A DNA stretch of 64,000 nucleotides from Pedobacter foliorum (GTDB lineage: Bacteria; Bacteroidota; Bacteroidia; Sphingobacteriales; Sphingobacteriaceae): contig NZ_JABSNU010000002.1 in the NCBI RefSeq assembly GCF_013266735.1, positions 496,001-560,000 of the forward strand. Direction: 5' to 3'. The notes beneath the pieces were generated by a model, which saw only the letters and a program-made list of their open reading frames with translations, made no database searches and had not been told where the DNA came from. How positions within the stretch are numbered: position 1 is the stretch's first letter; every line of letters begins with the position of its first letter. Positions 27,467-34,078 of this stretch are shown here, piece after piece. The position numbers were made by a program, and so were the translations under genes.

Positions 27467-28612
27467 TTATAACTTCATTAGTCCTTCAACGGCTTTTTCC
27501 AGTGTTTCGTGCTTTTTAGCGAAACAAAAGCGTAAAACTTTATGATCTGTATTTCTAATGTAGAAGGCCGAAACAGGTATGCTGGCTACTCCGTTTTCCC
27601 TAACAAGCTTTTGAGCCATATCCGTATCTTTCTCATCATTCAAGTGAGCATAGCTAACACATTGAAAGTAAGAGCCATGGCAAGGTAATAATTTAAATTT
27701 AGTTTCGCCAAGTAAAGAGCGGAAGAAATCCCTCTTTTCCTGGAAAAAATCAGATAATCCGGTATAAGTTTCAGGAGATTTAAGGTAATTGGCAATACCC
27801 ACCTGCATTGGTGTATTTACGCTGAAAACATTGAATTGGTGTACTTTACGAAACTCTTTCATCAAGTTTGCCGGAGCTAAGCAGTAACCTAATTTCCAGC
27901 CTGTTGTATGTAGGAGTTTGCCAAATGAGGCCACAATAAAACTCCGGTCTCTAAGTTCAGGGTGTAAAGCCATGCTATGATGCTTTTTACCATCAAATAT
28001 GATGTGTTCGTAAACCTCATCACTTAAAATAAGGATGTCTGTATTTTTGGTGAGTTTAATGAGGGCTTTAATGTCCTTTTCACTTAAAATACTGCCGGTA
28101 GGATTATGCGGACTGTTTAAAATGATCATTTTGGTGTTCACGGTAAACAACTTCTTTACCATTTCCCAGTCTATTTCATAATCTGGCGGTGCCATCTCAT
28201 AAGGTTTTACCAATCCGCCCAGTAATTTAATAGCAGGAGCGTAAGAGTCATAAGCCGGTTCAAAAACAATAACCTCGTCACCTGGAATTATGCACGAAGA
28301 TAGTGCTGTGAAAATAGCTTGCGTGCCACCGGCAGTAACTGTAACCTCGGTTTCAGGATTGTAAACCGCATCGTATAGTGTATTTGCTTTTTCAGCAATA
28401 AGCTCTCTTAGCGATTGTAAACCGGGCATAGGAGCATACTGATTAAAGCCTTTTTTCATGGCATCAGCAACAAAATCTATCAATTTAGGATCACAATCAT
28501 AGTCAGGAAATCCTTGCGATAGATTTATAGCATTATGTTCTTCAGCTAGTTTAGACATCACAGAAAAAATAGTGGTGCCAACTGTCGGTAATTTTGAATT
28601 TATTGATATCAT
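27467..28612 (-). CDS. methionine/glutamine aminotransferase (YbdL / KAT III-like)
   Basis: The 381-residue class I PLP aminotransferase binds its cofactor through Lys232 in SFGKLLHTTGWKLGY. Other landmarks are INLSQGFPDYD at the N-terminus, NSPHNPTGSILS near residue 166 and LSDEVYEHI near residue 196. The LSQGFPD start and the RSFIVASFGK block place it with YbdL and kynurenine aminotransferases, which use methionine and glutamine well. With the omega-amidase next door it probably regenerates methionine from its 2-oxo acid. Confidence 0.88.
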   Translation of the reverse strand: MISINSKLPTVGTTIFSVMSKLAEEHNAINLSQGFPDYDCDPKLIDFVADAMKKGFNQYAPMPGLQSLRELIAEKANTLYDAVYNPETEVTVTAGGTQAIFTALSSCIIPGDEVIVFEPAYDSYAPAIKLLGGLVKPYEMAPPDYEIDWEMVKKLFTVNTKMIILNSPHNPTGSILSEKDIKALIKLTKNTDILILSDEVYEHIIFDGKKHHSMALHPELRDRSFIVASFGKLLHTTGWKLGYCLAPANLMKEFRKVHQFNVFSVNTPMQVGIANYLKSPETYTGLSDFFQEKRDFFRSLLGETKFKLLPCHGSYFQCVSYAHLNDEKDTDMAQKLVRENGVASIPVSAFYIRNTDHKVLRFCFAKKHETLEKAVEGLMKL

Positions 28613-28679
28613 GTTTAAGCGAAAATAGAAATAATATTTATCCCGTTATATCGGAATTATTTAATAATTTCATTGGGCT

Positions 28680-29450
28680 ATGACTTTTAAAACGAAAGAG
28701 AGCAGACTACTGCTCATTTTAGGGAGCTTCTTTGTTGCAAATGCTATACTTTCAGAGTTTATAGGTGTAAAGATCTTTACGGTTGAAGGCACTCTCGGCA
28801 TCGAAAAGTTTAATATTAATTTATTAGGGGTGCCCAATCTTTCTTATAATATGTCTGCAGGGGTTTTAACCTGGCCTATTATATTTATCATGACAGATAT
28901 TATCAATGAGTATTTCGGGGTAAAGCAAGTTCGTAATTTATCTATTTTAACAGCCGCTTTAATAGGATACGCATTCATTGTTGTAGGCGGAGCGATGCAT
29001 TTGCAACCTTCCGATTTTTGGGTTACACAAAACATTAATGGAGAATCTTTAAATATGAATAATGCCTTTGCCGGTATATTTGGGCAAGGTATGTGGATCA
29101 TAGTAGGTTCCATTGTTGCTTTCTTGGTAGGTCAGATTGCTGATGTATTCATTTTTCATAAAATAAAGAAAGTTACCGGCGACAAGGCCTTGTGGTTACG
29201 TGCCACCGGTTCAACATTAATTTCGCAGTGTATTGATAGCTTTGTGGTTATCTTTATTGCTTTTTATCTTAATCCTCAGTACCACTGGAGCTGGCAAATG
29301 GTTGCTGCTATTGGTCTGGTAAATTATACTTATAAGTTTGTGGTAGCCATCCTGATGACTCCAATACTATATCTTGTGCATGGCATTATTGATAGGTATC
29401 TCGGAAAAGATCTATCTCATAGAATGATAACAATGGCAGGCAGGAGTTAG
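28680..29450 (+). CDS. queuosine precursor transporter (YhhQ family)
   Basis: The 256-residue membrane protein has about six hydrophobic helices and the YhhQ/DUF165 blocks VLTWPIIFIMTDIINEYFG and STLISQCIDSFVVIFIAFY. Family members in E. coli take up preQ0/preQ1. It is transcribed divergently from the aminotransferase and ends directly against the GreA-domain gene with no gap. Together with queE it points to both synthesis and uptake of deazapurines. Confidence 0.88.
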   Translation: MTFKTKESRLLLILGSFFVANAILSEFIGVKIFTVEGTLGIEKFNINLLGVPNLSYNMSAGVLTWPIIFIMTDIINEYFGVKQVRNLSILTAALIGYAFIVVGGAMHLQPSDFWVTQNINGESLNMNNAFAGIFGQGMWIIVGSIVAFLVGQIADVFIFHKIKKVTGDKALWLRATGSTLISQCIDSFVVIFIAFYLNPQYHWSWQMVAAIGLVNYTYKFVVAILMTPILYLVHGIIDRYLGKDLSHRMITMAGRS

Positions 29451-29828
29451 TTACATCCTGCTTACCGATAGTATTTTAAATTCCTGTAATCCGTCTGGCA
29501 TCTCCCAGGTAATAATGTCGTTGGTTCTGTAGCCAAATAATGCAATCCCGATAGGTGCAAAAACTGATACCTTTTGAACTTTAATGTTGGCTTCTTCGGG
29601 CATTACCAATTTAAAGGTAAACTCTTTTCCTGTTTTTGTATTGGCTATACGAGCCTCCGATTTTAAGCACACCACATCCTCTGGAAGTTCTTCTTCTGTG
29701 TATATAGTGGCTTCCTTTAATTCGATACGTAGTTTTTCTTTGTTGTAAGCGCTCATATTTGATTTCTCTAAATGTTCCTTTAGTAATTTAAAGTCGCTTT
29801 TTGATAATGACAATGATTTAGTTTCCAT
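29451..29828 (-). CDS. short GreA/GreB-domain protein (Rnk-like)
   Basis: The 125-residue protein has a C-terminal GreA/GreB FKBP-like domain (residues 50-125; IANTKTGKEFTFKLVMPEEA, PIGIALFGYRTNDIITWEMP). The N-terminal 45 residues form only a short helical segment instead of the long coiled coil that GreA pushes into RNA polymerase. This layout matches Rnk-like or other Gre-domain regulators, so transcript cleavage is not expected. The PIG-ALFGY block is family-typical. Client is presumably RNA polymerase. Confidence 0.78.
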   Translation of the reverse strand: METKSLSLSKSDFKLLKEHLEKSNMSAYNKEKLRIELKEATIYTEEELPEDVVCLKSEARIANTKTGKEFTFKLVMPEEANIKVQKVSVFAPIGIALFGYRTNDIITWEMPDGLQEFKILSVSRM

Positions 29829-29959
29829 GATCTTAAATGTTTTGTGAAATAATATTTATTGGATTTTTTCAAAAAGTTAAATACGCGATGCAGCTGCTGC
29901 TGAAAACGCATTAAAAATTGAAAAAAAGAAAAAGCAGATTTTTATCAGGTGCTTTTAAC

Positions 29960-29996
29960 CCCCGCATCGAAAAAAGAAAATCGAAATGATACGGGG
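29960..29996. repeat. G+C-rich hairpin in the gap after the Gre-domain gene
   Basis: CCCCGCATC and GATACGGGG pair in 8 of 9 positions around a 19-base A-rich loop. It lies directly after the stop codon (minus strand) of the possible small gene 29998-30147 and could be its terminator. Confidence 0.45.
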
Positions 29997-29997
29997 C

Positions 29998-30147
29998 TTA
30001 GTTAATAAAGTCCTTACTAGTGGTTTGAAAACTAAAACCGAATGGATAGTTTTCTCTAAAAAACCTTTTAAAAAGTGCATACGCATGTAACTGATGCCTG
30101 TTATAGGCTTCAATTATAGCTTTTTGTATGTTCTTTTGGTATTTCAT
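29998..30147 (-). CDS. possible 49-residue small basic protein
   Basis: An ATG-to-TAA frame of 49 codons on the minus strand encodes a basic, aromatic-rich peptide (MKYQKNIQKAIIEAYNRHQL at the start, many Phe, Lys and Arg). A G+C-rich hairpin follows the stop at once, which would suit a real transcript. No family is recognised. It lies in the 540-base gap between the Gre-domain gene and the RES toxin, a region rich in repeats, so a remnant or a chance frame is equally possible. Confidence 0.33.
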   Translation of the reverse strand: MKYQKNIQKAIIEAYNRHQLHAYALFKRFFRENYPFGFSFQTTSKDFIN

Positions 30148-30186
30148 TGAATGCTAATGTCGACACCTTTTTCCTTATTTCAAAAG

Positions 30187-30222
30187 AAAATCGGCTTTTA
30201 CATTGAAAAATGATCCGATTTT
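30187..30222. repeat. inverted repeat with 8-bp arms
   Basis: AAAATCGG and CCGATTTT flank a 20-base loop that itself pairs CATT with AATG. A T-rich stretch follows on the plus strand. It may be a weak terminator; no gene ends next to it. Confidence 0.4.
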
Positions 30223-30252
30223 TACTTTTAGGCAGAGTTCTGTTATGGGGGC

Positions 30253-30296
30253 GTTGGTAGGGCTTTGCTAGGGTGTTGCTAGGGCCTTGGTAGGGC
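30253..30296. repeat. four tandem 11-bp repeats
   Basis: The units GTTGGTAGGGC, TTTGCTAGGGT, GTTGCTAGGGC and CTTGGTAGGGC follow one another without gaps; the shared core is TTGsTAGGG. The 11-base period places the cores on one face of the helix. The block lies 71 bases beyond the RES stop. Confidence 0.85.
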
Positions 30297-30317
30297 CAAA
30301 AGCCCTAGCAACATCCT
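30270..30317. repeat. 16-bp inverted repeat overlapping the tandem array
   Basis: AGGGTGTTGCTAGGGC (30270-30285) pairs with GCCCTAGCAACATCCT (30302-30317) in 16 positions, one of them G-U, with a 16-base loop that holds the fourth tandem unit. The hairpin could form on either strand downstream of the RES toxin gene and could stop its transcript. Confidence 0.75.
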
Positions 30318-30366
30318 ATAAGTACCGTGTTAACGGTTACACAATTTACTGTTGATGTAAAGTGAA

Positions 30367-30819
30367 TTAAGAGTTTTTAATTCTTCTGTCGAACACAAAA
30401 GGCTCAGACTTTATTAATCGGATTGATTTAAAATCTTGATGAAGGGGGTTAATCAGGTAATTGTATTCGGCAATAATAATAGAAGACGGAACTTTTAAAA
30501 TGGCAGATTTACCATCGCTGATCCAATCTTCACCAATTTTTTGGGTTAAAGGGATGTTGTGGTATTCAATCCAGTCGGCCGGAAGCTTTTTAGTGTCTAC
30601 AGGGATGATTCTAATGTCGTCAGGAATTTCGATGGTCATTACCTGAAACGATTGATTTAGTCCTATTTGATTTCTATGCACCACGTTTTCAAGGCAAGCT
30701 AACGAACGGGAGCCTGCACTATAAATCACCTCTACATCGTTAGGGTTCCAGCGTGCAGCTCTGCCCGAAGCAAATAGTTTGGTGGCGTATTTAGCTAAAG
30801 CAATACGAAATACCTGCAT
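30367..30819 (-). CDS. RES-domain toxin
   Basis: The 150-residue protein carries the RES domain named for conserved Arg, Glu and Ser: Arg20 in SGRAARWNP, Glu44 in ACLENVVH and Ser112 in VPSSIIIAEYN, with the closing NPLHQDF block. Characterised RES toxins of Xre-RES modules deplete NAD+. It starts two bases after the stop of the Xre gene, the usual antitoxin-toxin order. Residue assignment to the active site is from family knowledge, not shown here. Confidence 0.9.
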   Translation of the reverse strand: MQVFRIALAKYATKLFASGRAARWNPNDVEVIYSAGSRSLACLENVVHRNQIGLNQSFQVMTIEIPDDIRIIPVDTKKLPADWIEYHNIPLTQKIGEDWISDGKSAILKVPSSIIIAEYNYLINPLHQDFKSIRLIKSEPFVFDRRIKNS

Positions 30820-30821
30820 AG

Positions 30822-31286
30822 TTAAGCTAAATCACCGTGTTCAATTCTGATTAGCTCTTCTTCAATTAGTGTAATACCGGTAATGGTATCCATAAGATCA
30901 AAAGGGGTTTGGTTGCCAAGCCCGTAAGAAGGGGTGTTTAACCACTGATGAAAAAGCTTTGCAGAACCAAAGATTTCGATGCCTTTATCAAAAAGAGAAA
31001 AAGACTTTAACAGTTTTTCACTTAAGGCGGCATCTAGCTTTGATGAGTTTGAAACGTAGTTTTGTATCGTTTTTACGTTTGTTTTAAAAGTATCCTGAAA
31101 TTCTTCTTTGGTGAAACCTGAAAGGTTTAAAAAATCAATGGCTGCTTTTGCTGATAACCCATTTTTAGAGTTGGTAAGCACACTGATTGGATTACCATAC
31201 AATGATTGATAGGAAGCAATAACAGCGCTCTCTGAAACTACTGATACTTTTGATTTTGTTTTATATGGTTTTGGTGTATTTGCCAT
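30822..31286 (-). CDS. Xre/MbcA/ParS-type antitoxin
   Basis: The 154-residue protein has a central helix-turn-helix-like region (GFTKEEFQDTFKTNVKTIQN) and a C-terminal DUF2384 toxin-binding domain (AKLFHQWLNTPSYGLGNQTP, FDLMDTITG). It is the expected partner of the RES toxin and would also repress its own promoter. A -7 element lies 22 bases upstream and two copies of a 12-bp word lie just beyond that, a likely operator. Confidence 0.9.
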   Translation of the reverse strand: MANTPKPYKTKSKVSVVSESAVIASYQSLYGNPISVLTNSKNGLSAKAAIDFLNLSGFTKEEFQDTFKTNVKTIQNYVSNSSKLDAALSEKLLKSFSLFDKGIEIFGSAKLFHQWLNTPSYGLGNQTPFDLMDTITGITLIEEELIRIEHGDLA

Positions 31287-31308
31287 GATGCTTTTATCTA
31301 ATACAAAA

Positions 31309-31316
31309 CAAATATA
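31309..31316 (-). promoter_or_regulatory. putative -7 element for xre-res
   Basis: Minus-strand TATATTTG matches TAnnTTTG, 22 bases before the antitoxin ATG. The direct repeats at 31317-31349 cover the region where the -33 box and polymerase would sit. Confidence 0.5.
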
Positions 31317-31349
31317 GGAATTTTTTCTTTAATTATTGGAATTTTTTCT
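31317..31349 (-). promoter_or_regulatory. candidate Xre operator: two direct repeats
   Basis: GGAATTTTTTCT occurs at 31317-31328 and again at 31338-31349 (on the minus strand AGAAAAAATTCC), exactly 21 bases apart, or two helix turns. They are next to the -7 element of the toxin-antitoxin pair, a suitable place for autoregulation. Confidence 0.5.
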
Positions 31350-31738
31350 CATCGTTTTTTATAGCCATAATGATGGATGCCTTTTAATGTTTTTTCTACA
31401 GAATTAAGCATGTCATCCAGATCAAAGGGTTTGCTGATAAAACCGTCAGCGCAGGCTTCTGTCAGAACGGCTCTTTCGGCGGCATGAGCCGACATGATAA
31501 CAATGGAGATATGACTGGTTTTTTGATCTTTTTTTAAGGCCCTGCAAATATCTATACCGTTGCCATCAGGCAACATTACGTCTAAAAGTATCAATTCTGG
31601 GTGCTGAATGCCTATTTTTTCATAAAATTCTTTCGCAGTTCCAGAAGTTGTCACCTCATAGCCGGCTTCTAATAGCACGTATTCAACAATAAATCGGATA
31701 TCTGCGTCATCCTCAATAACATGTATAATTTTACCCAT
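31349..31738 (-). CDS. single-domain response regulator (CheY-like)
   Basis: The 129-residue protein is only a receiver domain. The acidic pocket is Asp10/Asp11 (VIEDDADIR), the phosphoacceptor is Asp53 (LILLDVMLPDGNG) and the conserved Lys103 is in GFISKPFD. There is no output domain, so it would act through protein contacts. No kinase gene is adjacent. The C-terminus, KKR, touches the operator region of the Xre gene. Confidence 0.9.
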   Translation of the reverse strand: MGKIIHVIEDDADIRFIVEYVLLEAGYEVTTSGTAKEFYEKIGIQHPELILLDVMLPDGNGIDICRALKKDQKTSHISIVIMSAHAAERAVLTEACADGFISKPFDLDDMLNSVEKTLKGIHHYGYKKR

Positions 31739-31867
31739 AGCATAATCATTTGTATAGCCTGCTTAAAAAAATAACCCCGGAACCAAGAAAAGGTTTTCGA
31801 AAAAAAGAGTTCGGGTACAAAAAGTGCAATAGAAGTGAAGTTATGCGCGTTTATTTCTAAAATAATA

Positions 31868-31875
31868 TATATTTG
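31868..31875 (+). promoter_or_regulatory. putative -7 element for the histone-like gene
   Basis: TATATTTG matches TAnnTTTG, 24 bases upstream of the ATG at 31900. The in-frame TTG at 31873 lies inside this element, supporting the ATG as start. Confidence 0.5.
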
Positions 31876-31899
31876 GCTTATAAATTAAAAAATCAAAAC

Positions 31900-32076
31900 A
31901 TGGAAAAATTTTCAAAAGTTAAAGAATTGTTAGCTTCTGTTGAGGCTGATGCTGAGAAATTTTACAATTCTGGCAACAACGCAGCTGGAACAAGAGTACG
32001 TAAAGCTATGCAAGATTTAAAAGTTCTTGCTCAAGAAATTCGTGCTGAAGTTACTGAGAAAAAAAACGCTAAATAA
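31900..32076 (+). CDS. Hc1-family histone-like protein
   Basis: The 58-residue basic protein (FSKVKELLASVEADAEKF, RVRKAMQDLKVLAQEIR, ending EVTEKKNAK) matches the short histone H1-like (Hc1) proteins common in Bacteroidota. It lacks the long Lys/Ala-rich tail of chlamydial HctA. A nucleoid-binding role is inferred from the family. It is monocistronic, with its own -7 element and a hairpin terminator. Codons are AAA- and GCT-rich. Confidence 0.85.
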   Translation: MEKFSKVKELLASVEADAEKFYNSGNNAAGTRVRKAMQDLKVLAQEIRAEVTEKKNAK

Positions 32077-32092
32077 GTAGTAATTTATTTGA

Positions 32093-32129
32093 ATATCAGT
32101 AGCGGCAAAAACCGCTACTGAATATTTTA
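32093..32129 (+). terminator. terminator of the histone-like gene
   Basis: CAGTAGCGG and CCGCTACTG form a perfect 9-bp stem with a 6-base loop, extended by A-T pairs, followed by AATATTTTAT. Confidence 0.8.
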
Positions 32130-32137
32130 TCTATTAT

Positions 32138-33133
32138 ATGCCGTACACACCCAATCCAAGCCGATATACTCAAATGCAATACCGCCGTTGCGGTAAAAGC
32201 GGGTTAAAACTTCCAGCAATTTCATTAGGCCTATGGCATAATTTTGGTCATGTAGATCAATTAGAAAATTGCAGCAACATATTAAAACTTGCTTTTGATA
32301 GTGGGATTACCCACTTTGATCTTGCCAATAACTACGGCCCGCCTCCAGGTTCAGCCGAAGAAAACTTTGGTAAGTTGCTAAAACGCGATTTTGCAGGTTA
32401 CAGAGATGAGATGATCATTTCAAGTAAGGCTGGTTACACGATGTGGGATGGACCTTATGGCGATTGGGGCTCTAAAAAGTACCTGGTATCAAGTCTGGAC
32501 CAGAGTTTAAAAAGAATGGAACTGGATTATGTTGATATTTTTTATCACCACCGTCCTGATCCGGAAACTCCACTTGAAGAAACCATGGCTGCATTAGATC
32601 TGATCGTTCGTCAGGGTAAGGCATTATATGTAGGTATATCTAATTACCAGGCAGAAGAGGCTGCACGCGCCATTCAAATTTTAAAAGAACTGGGTACTCC
32701 ATGCCTTATTCATCAGCCAAAATACTCAATGTATGAGCGTTGGATAGAGGGTGGATTGTTAGATCTTTTAGGTAATGAAGGTGTTGGCTGTATTCCATTT
32801 TCTCCATTAGCACAGGGAATGCTTACGGATAAATATCTGAAAGGTATCCCGGAAGATTCAAGAGCTGCAAAGTCTCATGGATTTTTACAACGTGATCAAA
32901 TTACCGATGCAAAACTAGCTCAGCTTAATAAACTGAATGAAATAGCTGCAGGAAGAGGACAGAAATTGGCTCACATGGCACTATCGTGGATTTTACGCGA
33001 TGAAAGAATTACTTCTGTATTGGTTGGCGCAAGCAAACCGGAGCAGCTTGCTGATTCTTTAAAATGCCTTGAAAATACCAATTTTAGTGAGGATGAATTA
33101 AATACGATCAACCTTATTTTATCTAATTCTTAA
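32138..33133 (+). CDS. YghZ-like aldo/keto reductase
   Basis: The 331-residue NADPH-dependent reductase resembles E. coli YghZ (L-glyceraldehyde-3-phosphate reductase). The start YTPNPSRYTQMQYRRCGKSG and ISLGLWHNFG are typical. Catalytic elements are the Asp in FDLANNYGPPPG with its Tyr, Lys in ISSKAGYTM and His in DIFYHHRPDPE. The C-terminal cofactor block is SVLVGASKPEQL. The YceH gene follows after 10 bases, so the two are co-transcribed. Physiological substrate open (aldehydes). Confidence 0.9.
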   Translation: MPYTPNPSRYTQMQYRRCGKSGLKLPAISLGLWHNFGHVDQLENCSNILKLAFDSGITHFDLANNYGPPPGSAEENFGKLLKRDFAGYRDEMIISSKAGYTMWDGPYGDWGSKKYLVSSLDQSLKRMELDYVDIFYHHRPDPETPLEETMAALDLIVRQGKALYVGISNYQAEEAARAIQILKELGTPCLIHQPKYSMYERWIEGGLLDLLGNEGVGCIPFSPLAQGMLTDKYLKGIPEDSRAAKSHGFLQRDQITDAKLAQLNKLNEIAAGRGQKLAHMALSWILRDERITSVLVGASKPEQLADSLKCLENTNFSEDELNTINLILSNS

Positions 33134-33143
33134 ATACAGCTTA

Positions 33144-33797
33144 ATGGATTCAGCTCAAATCTTGCCTGTTTTAAATGCCGAAGAACTTCGTGTTTTAGGA
33201 GTGTTAATGGAGAAATCCAAAACTACTCCTGAGTATTATCCGATGACTATCAATGCGATTACAGCTGCCTGTAATCAGAAAACTTCGCGTAAACCGGTAG
33301 TGCAATATGATGATCAGACGGTAATTTTAGCGCTGGATACTTTAAAAAGAAAGAGCTTAATCTCTACTGCAACAGGTGGTTCTAGCAGAAGCATTAAGTA
33401 TAAACACAATTTTGCTATTGTTTTCCCGGTAACCCCTCAAGAGGTGGCCATCATCTGTTTGCTAGTGCTAAGAGGTGCGCAAACCCCAGGGGAATTAAAT
33501 ACCAATTCGGGCAGATTGTATGAGTTTGAATCGTTAGAAGAGGTGCAATCTGTACTTGAACGTCTATCAGATCCCGAAATGCCTTATGTTTTGCAATTAC
33601 CTAAACGCGCAGGACAAAAGGAAGTGCGTTATGTTCATTTGCTAAGTGGTACGCCTGATTTAACACAGGAAGATGCATCAGATGATAGTTACAGTAGGCC
33701 TGCAAGTGATTTGGAACAGCGACTGGCAAAAGTTGAAGAGGAACTTGCTTTAATGAAGGCCGACTTTGATAAGCTCATGAAAGAATTGATGGGATAA
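33144..33797 (+). CDS. YceH family protein (DUF480)
   Basis: The 217-residue protein matches the YceH/DUF480 family with two winged-helix domains: LNAEELRVLGVLMEKSKTTP and YYPMTINAITAACNQKTSR at the start, and LLVLRGAQTPGELNTNSGRLY in the second half. The last 30 residues form a coiled coil (LEQRLAKVEEELALMKADFD). Function unknown; a DNA-binding role is inferred from the fold. Co-transcribed with the YghZ-like gene. Confidence 0.9.
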   Translation: MDSAQILPVLNAEELRVLGVLMEKSKTTPEYYPMTINAITAACNQKTSRKPVVQYDDQTVILALDTLKRKSLISTATGGSSRSIKYKHNFAIVFPVTPQEVAIICLLVLRGAQTPGELNTNSGRLYEFESLEEVQSVLERLSDPEMPYVLQLPKRAGQKEVRYVHLLSGTPDLTQEDASDDSYSRPASDLEQRLAKVEEELALMKADFDKLMKELMG

Positions 33798-33811
33798 AAC
33801 CTCCCTCAATA

Positions 33812-33991
33812 CTATTTCTTGATGTGAACCTTAATTGAATCTGTTTTGATGCTGTCTTTAGCGATAACAGCAACACTATCTGCTTTTGTTTCAGCAACCT
33901 GAGCCTGTGGAGCCCTAAGCTGGATCTTGGTGTCATCACCACAAGCGCTTAGCAGTAATAACAGACCAAAAAGGGGTAGAAGAGTTTTCAT
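33812..33991 (-). CDS. small 59-residue lipoprotein
   Basis: The minus-strand frame encodes MKTLLPLFGLLLLLSACGDD at its start, a textbook lipobox with Cys17. The mature part is a 42-residue polar, Lys/Asp/Ser-rich tail (TDSIKVHIKK at the end) with no recognised fold. It ends 14 bases from the YceH stop on the other strand. A perfect 9-bp inverted repeat lies directly upstream of the ATG. The clean signal makes the gene convincing despite its size; function unknown. Confidence 0.72.
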   Translation of the reverse strand: MKTLLPLFGLLLLLSACGDDTKIQLRAPQAQVAETKADSVAVIAKDSIKTDSIKVHIKK

Positions 33992-33997
33992 AAGTTT

Positions 33998-34020
33998 TGA
34001 CTAAATAGTTAATTTAGTCA
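33998..34020. promoter_or_regulatory. operator-like inverted repeat before the small lipoprotein
   Basis: TGACTAAAT and ATTTAGTCA are exact inverse arms around AGTTA, ending 7 bases upstream of the lipoprotein ATG. The spacing of the arm centres, 14 bases, suits a dimeric regulator; the same symmetry could also form an mRNA hairpin before the start. Confidence 0.45.
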
Positions 34021-34045
34021 AAAGTATACACTAATATTCATAAGT

Positions 34046-34065
34046 AAATACTTTTGCAAGTATTT
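34046..34065 (-). terminator. weak hairpin after the GAF-protein gene
   Basis: AAATACTT and AAGTATTT pair around a TTGC loop, 13 bases after the stop at 34079. It is A+T-rich without a T run, so a terminator role is uncertain. Confidence 0.35.
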
Positions 34066-34078
34066 TACATATCTATGG

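Noticed and set aside
29886..29957. Ala/Lys-rich coding-like run (AAAAENALKIEKKKK) on the plus strand
   Set aside because: There is an in-frame stop just before it and no start codon; short A-rich sequence easily gives such a run.
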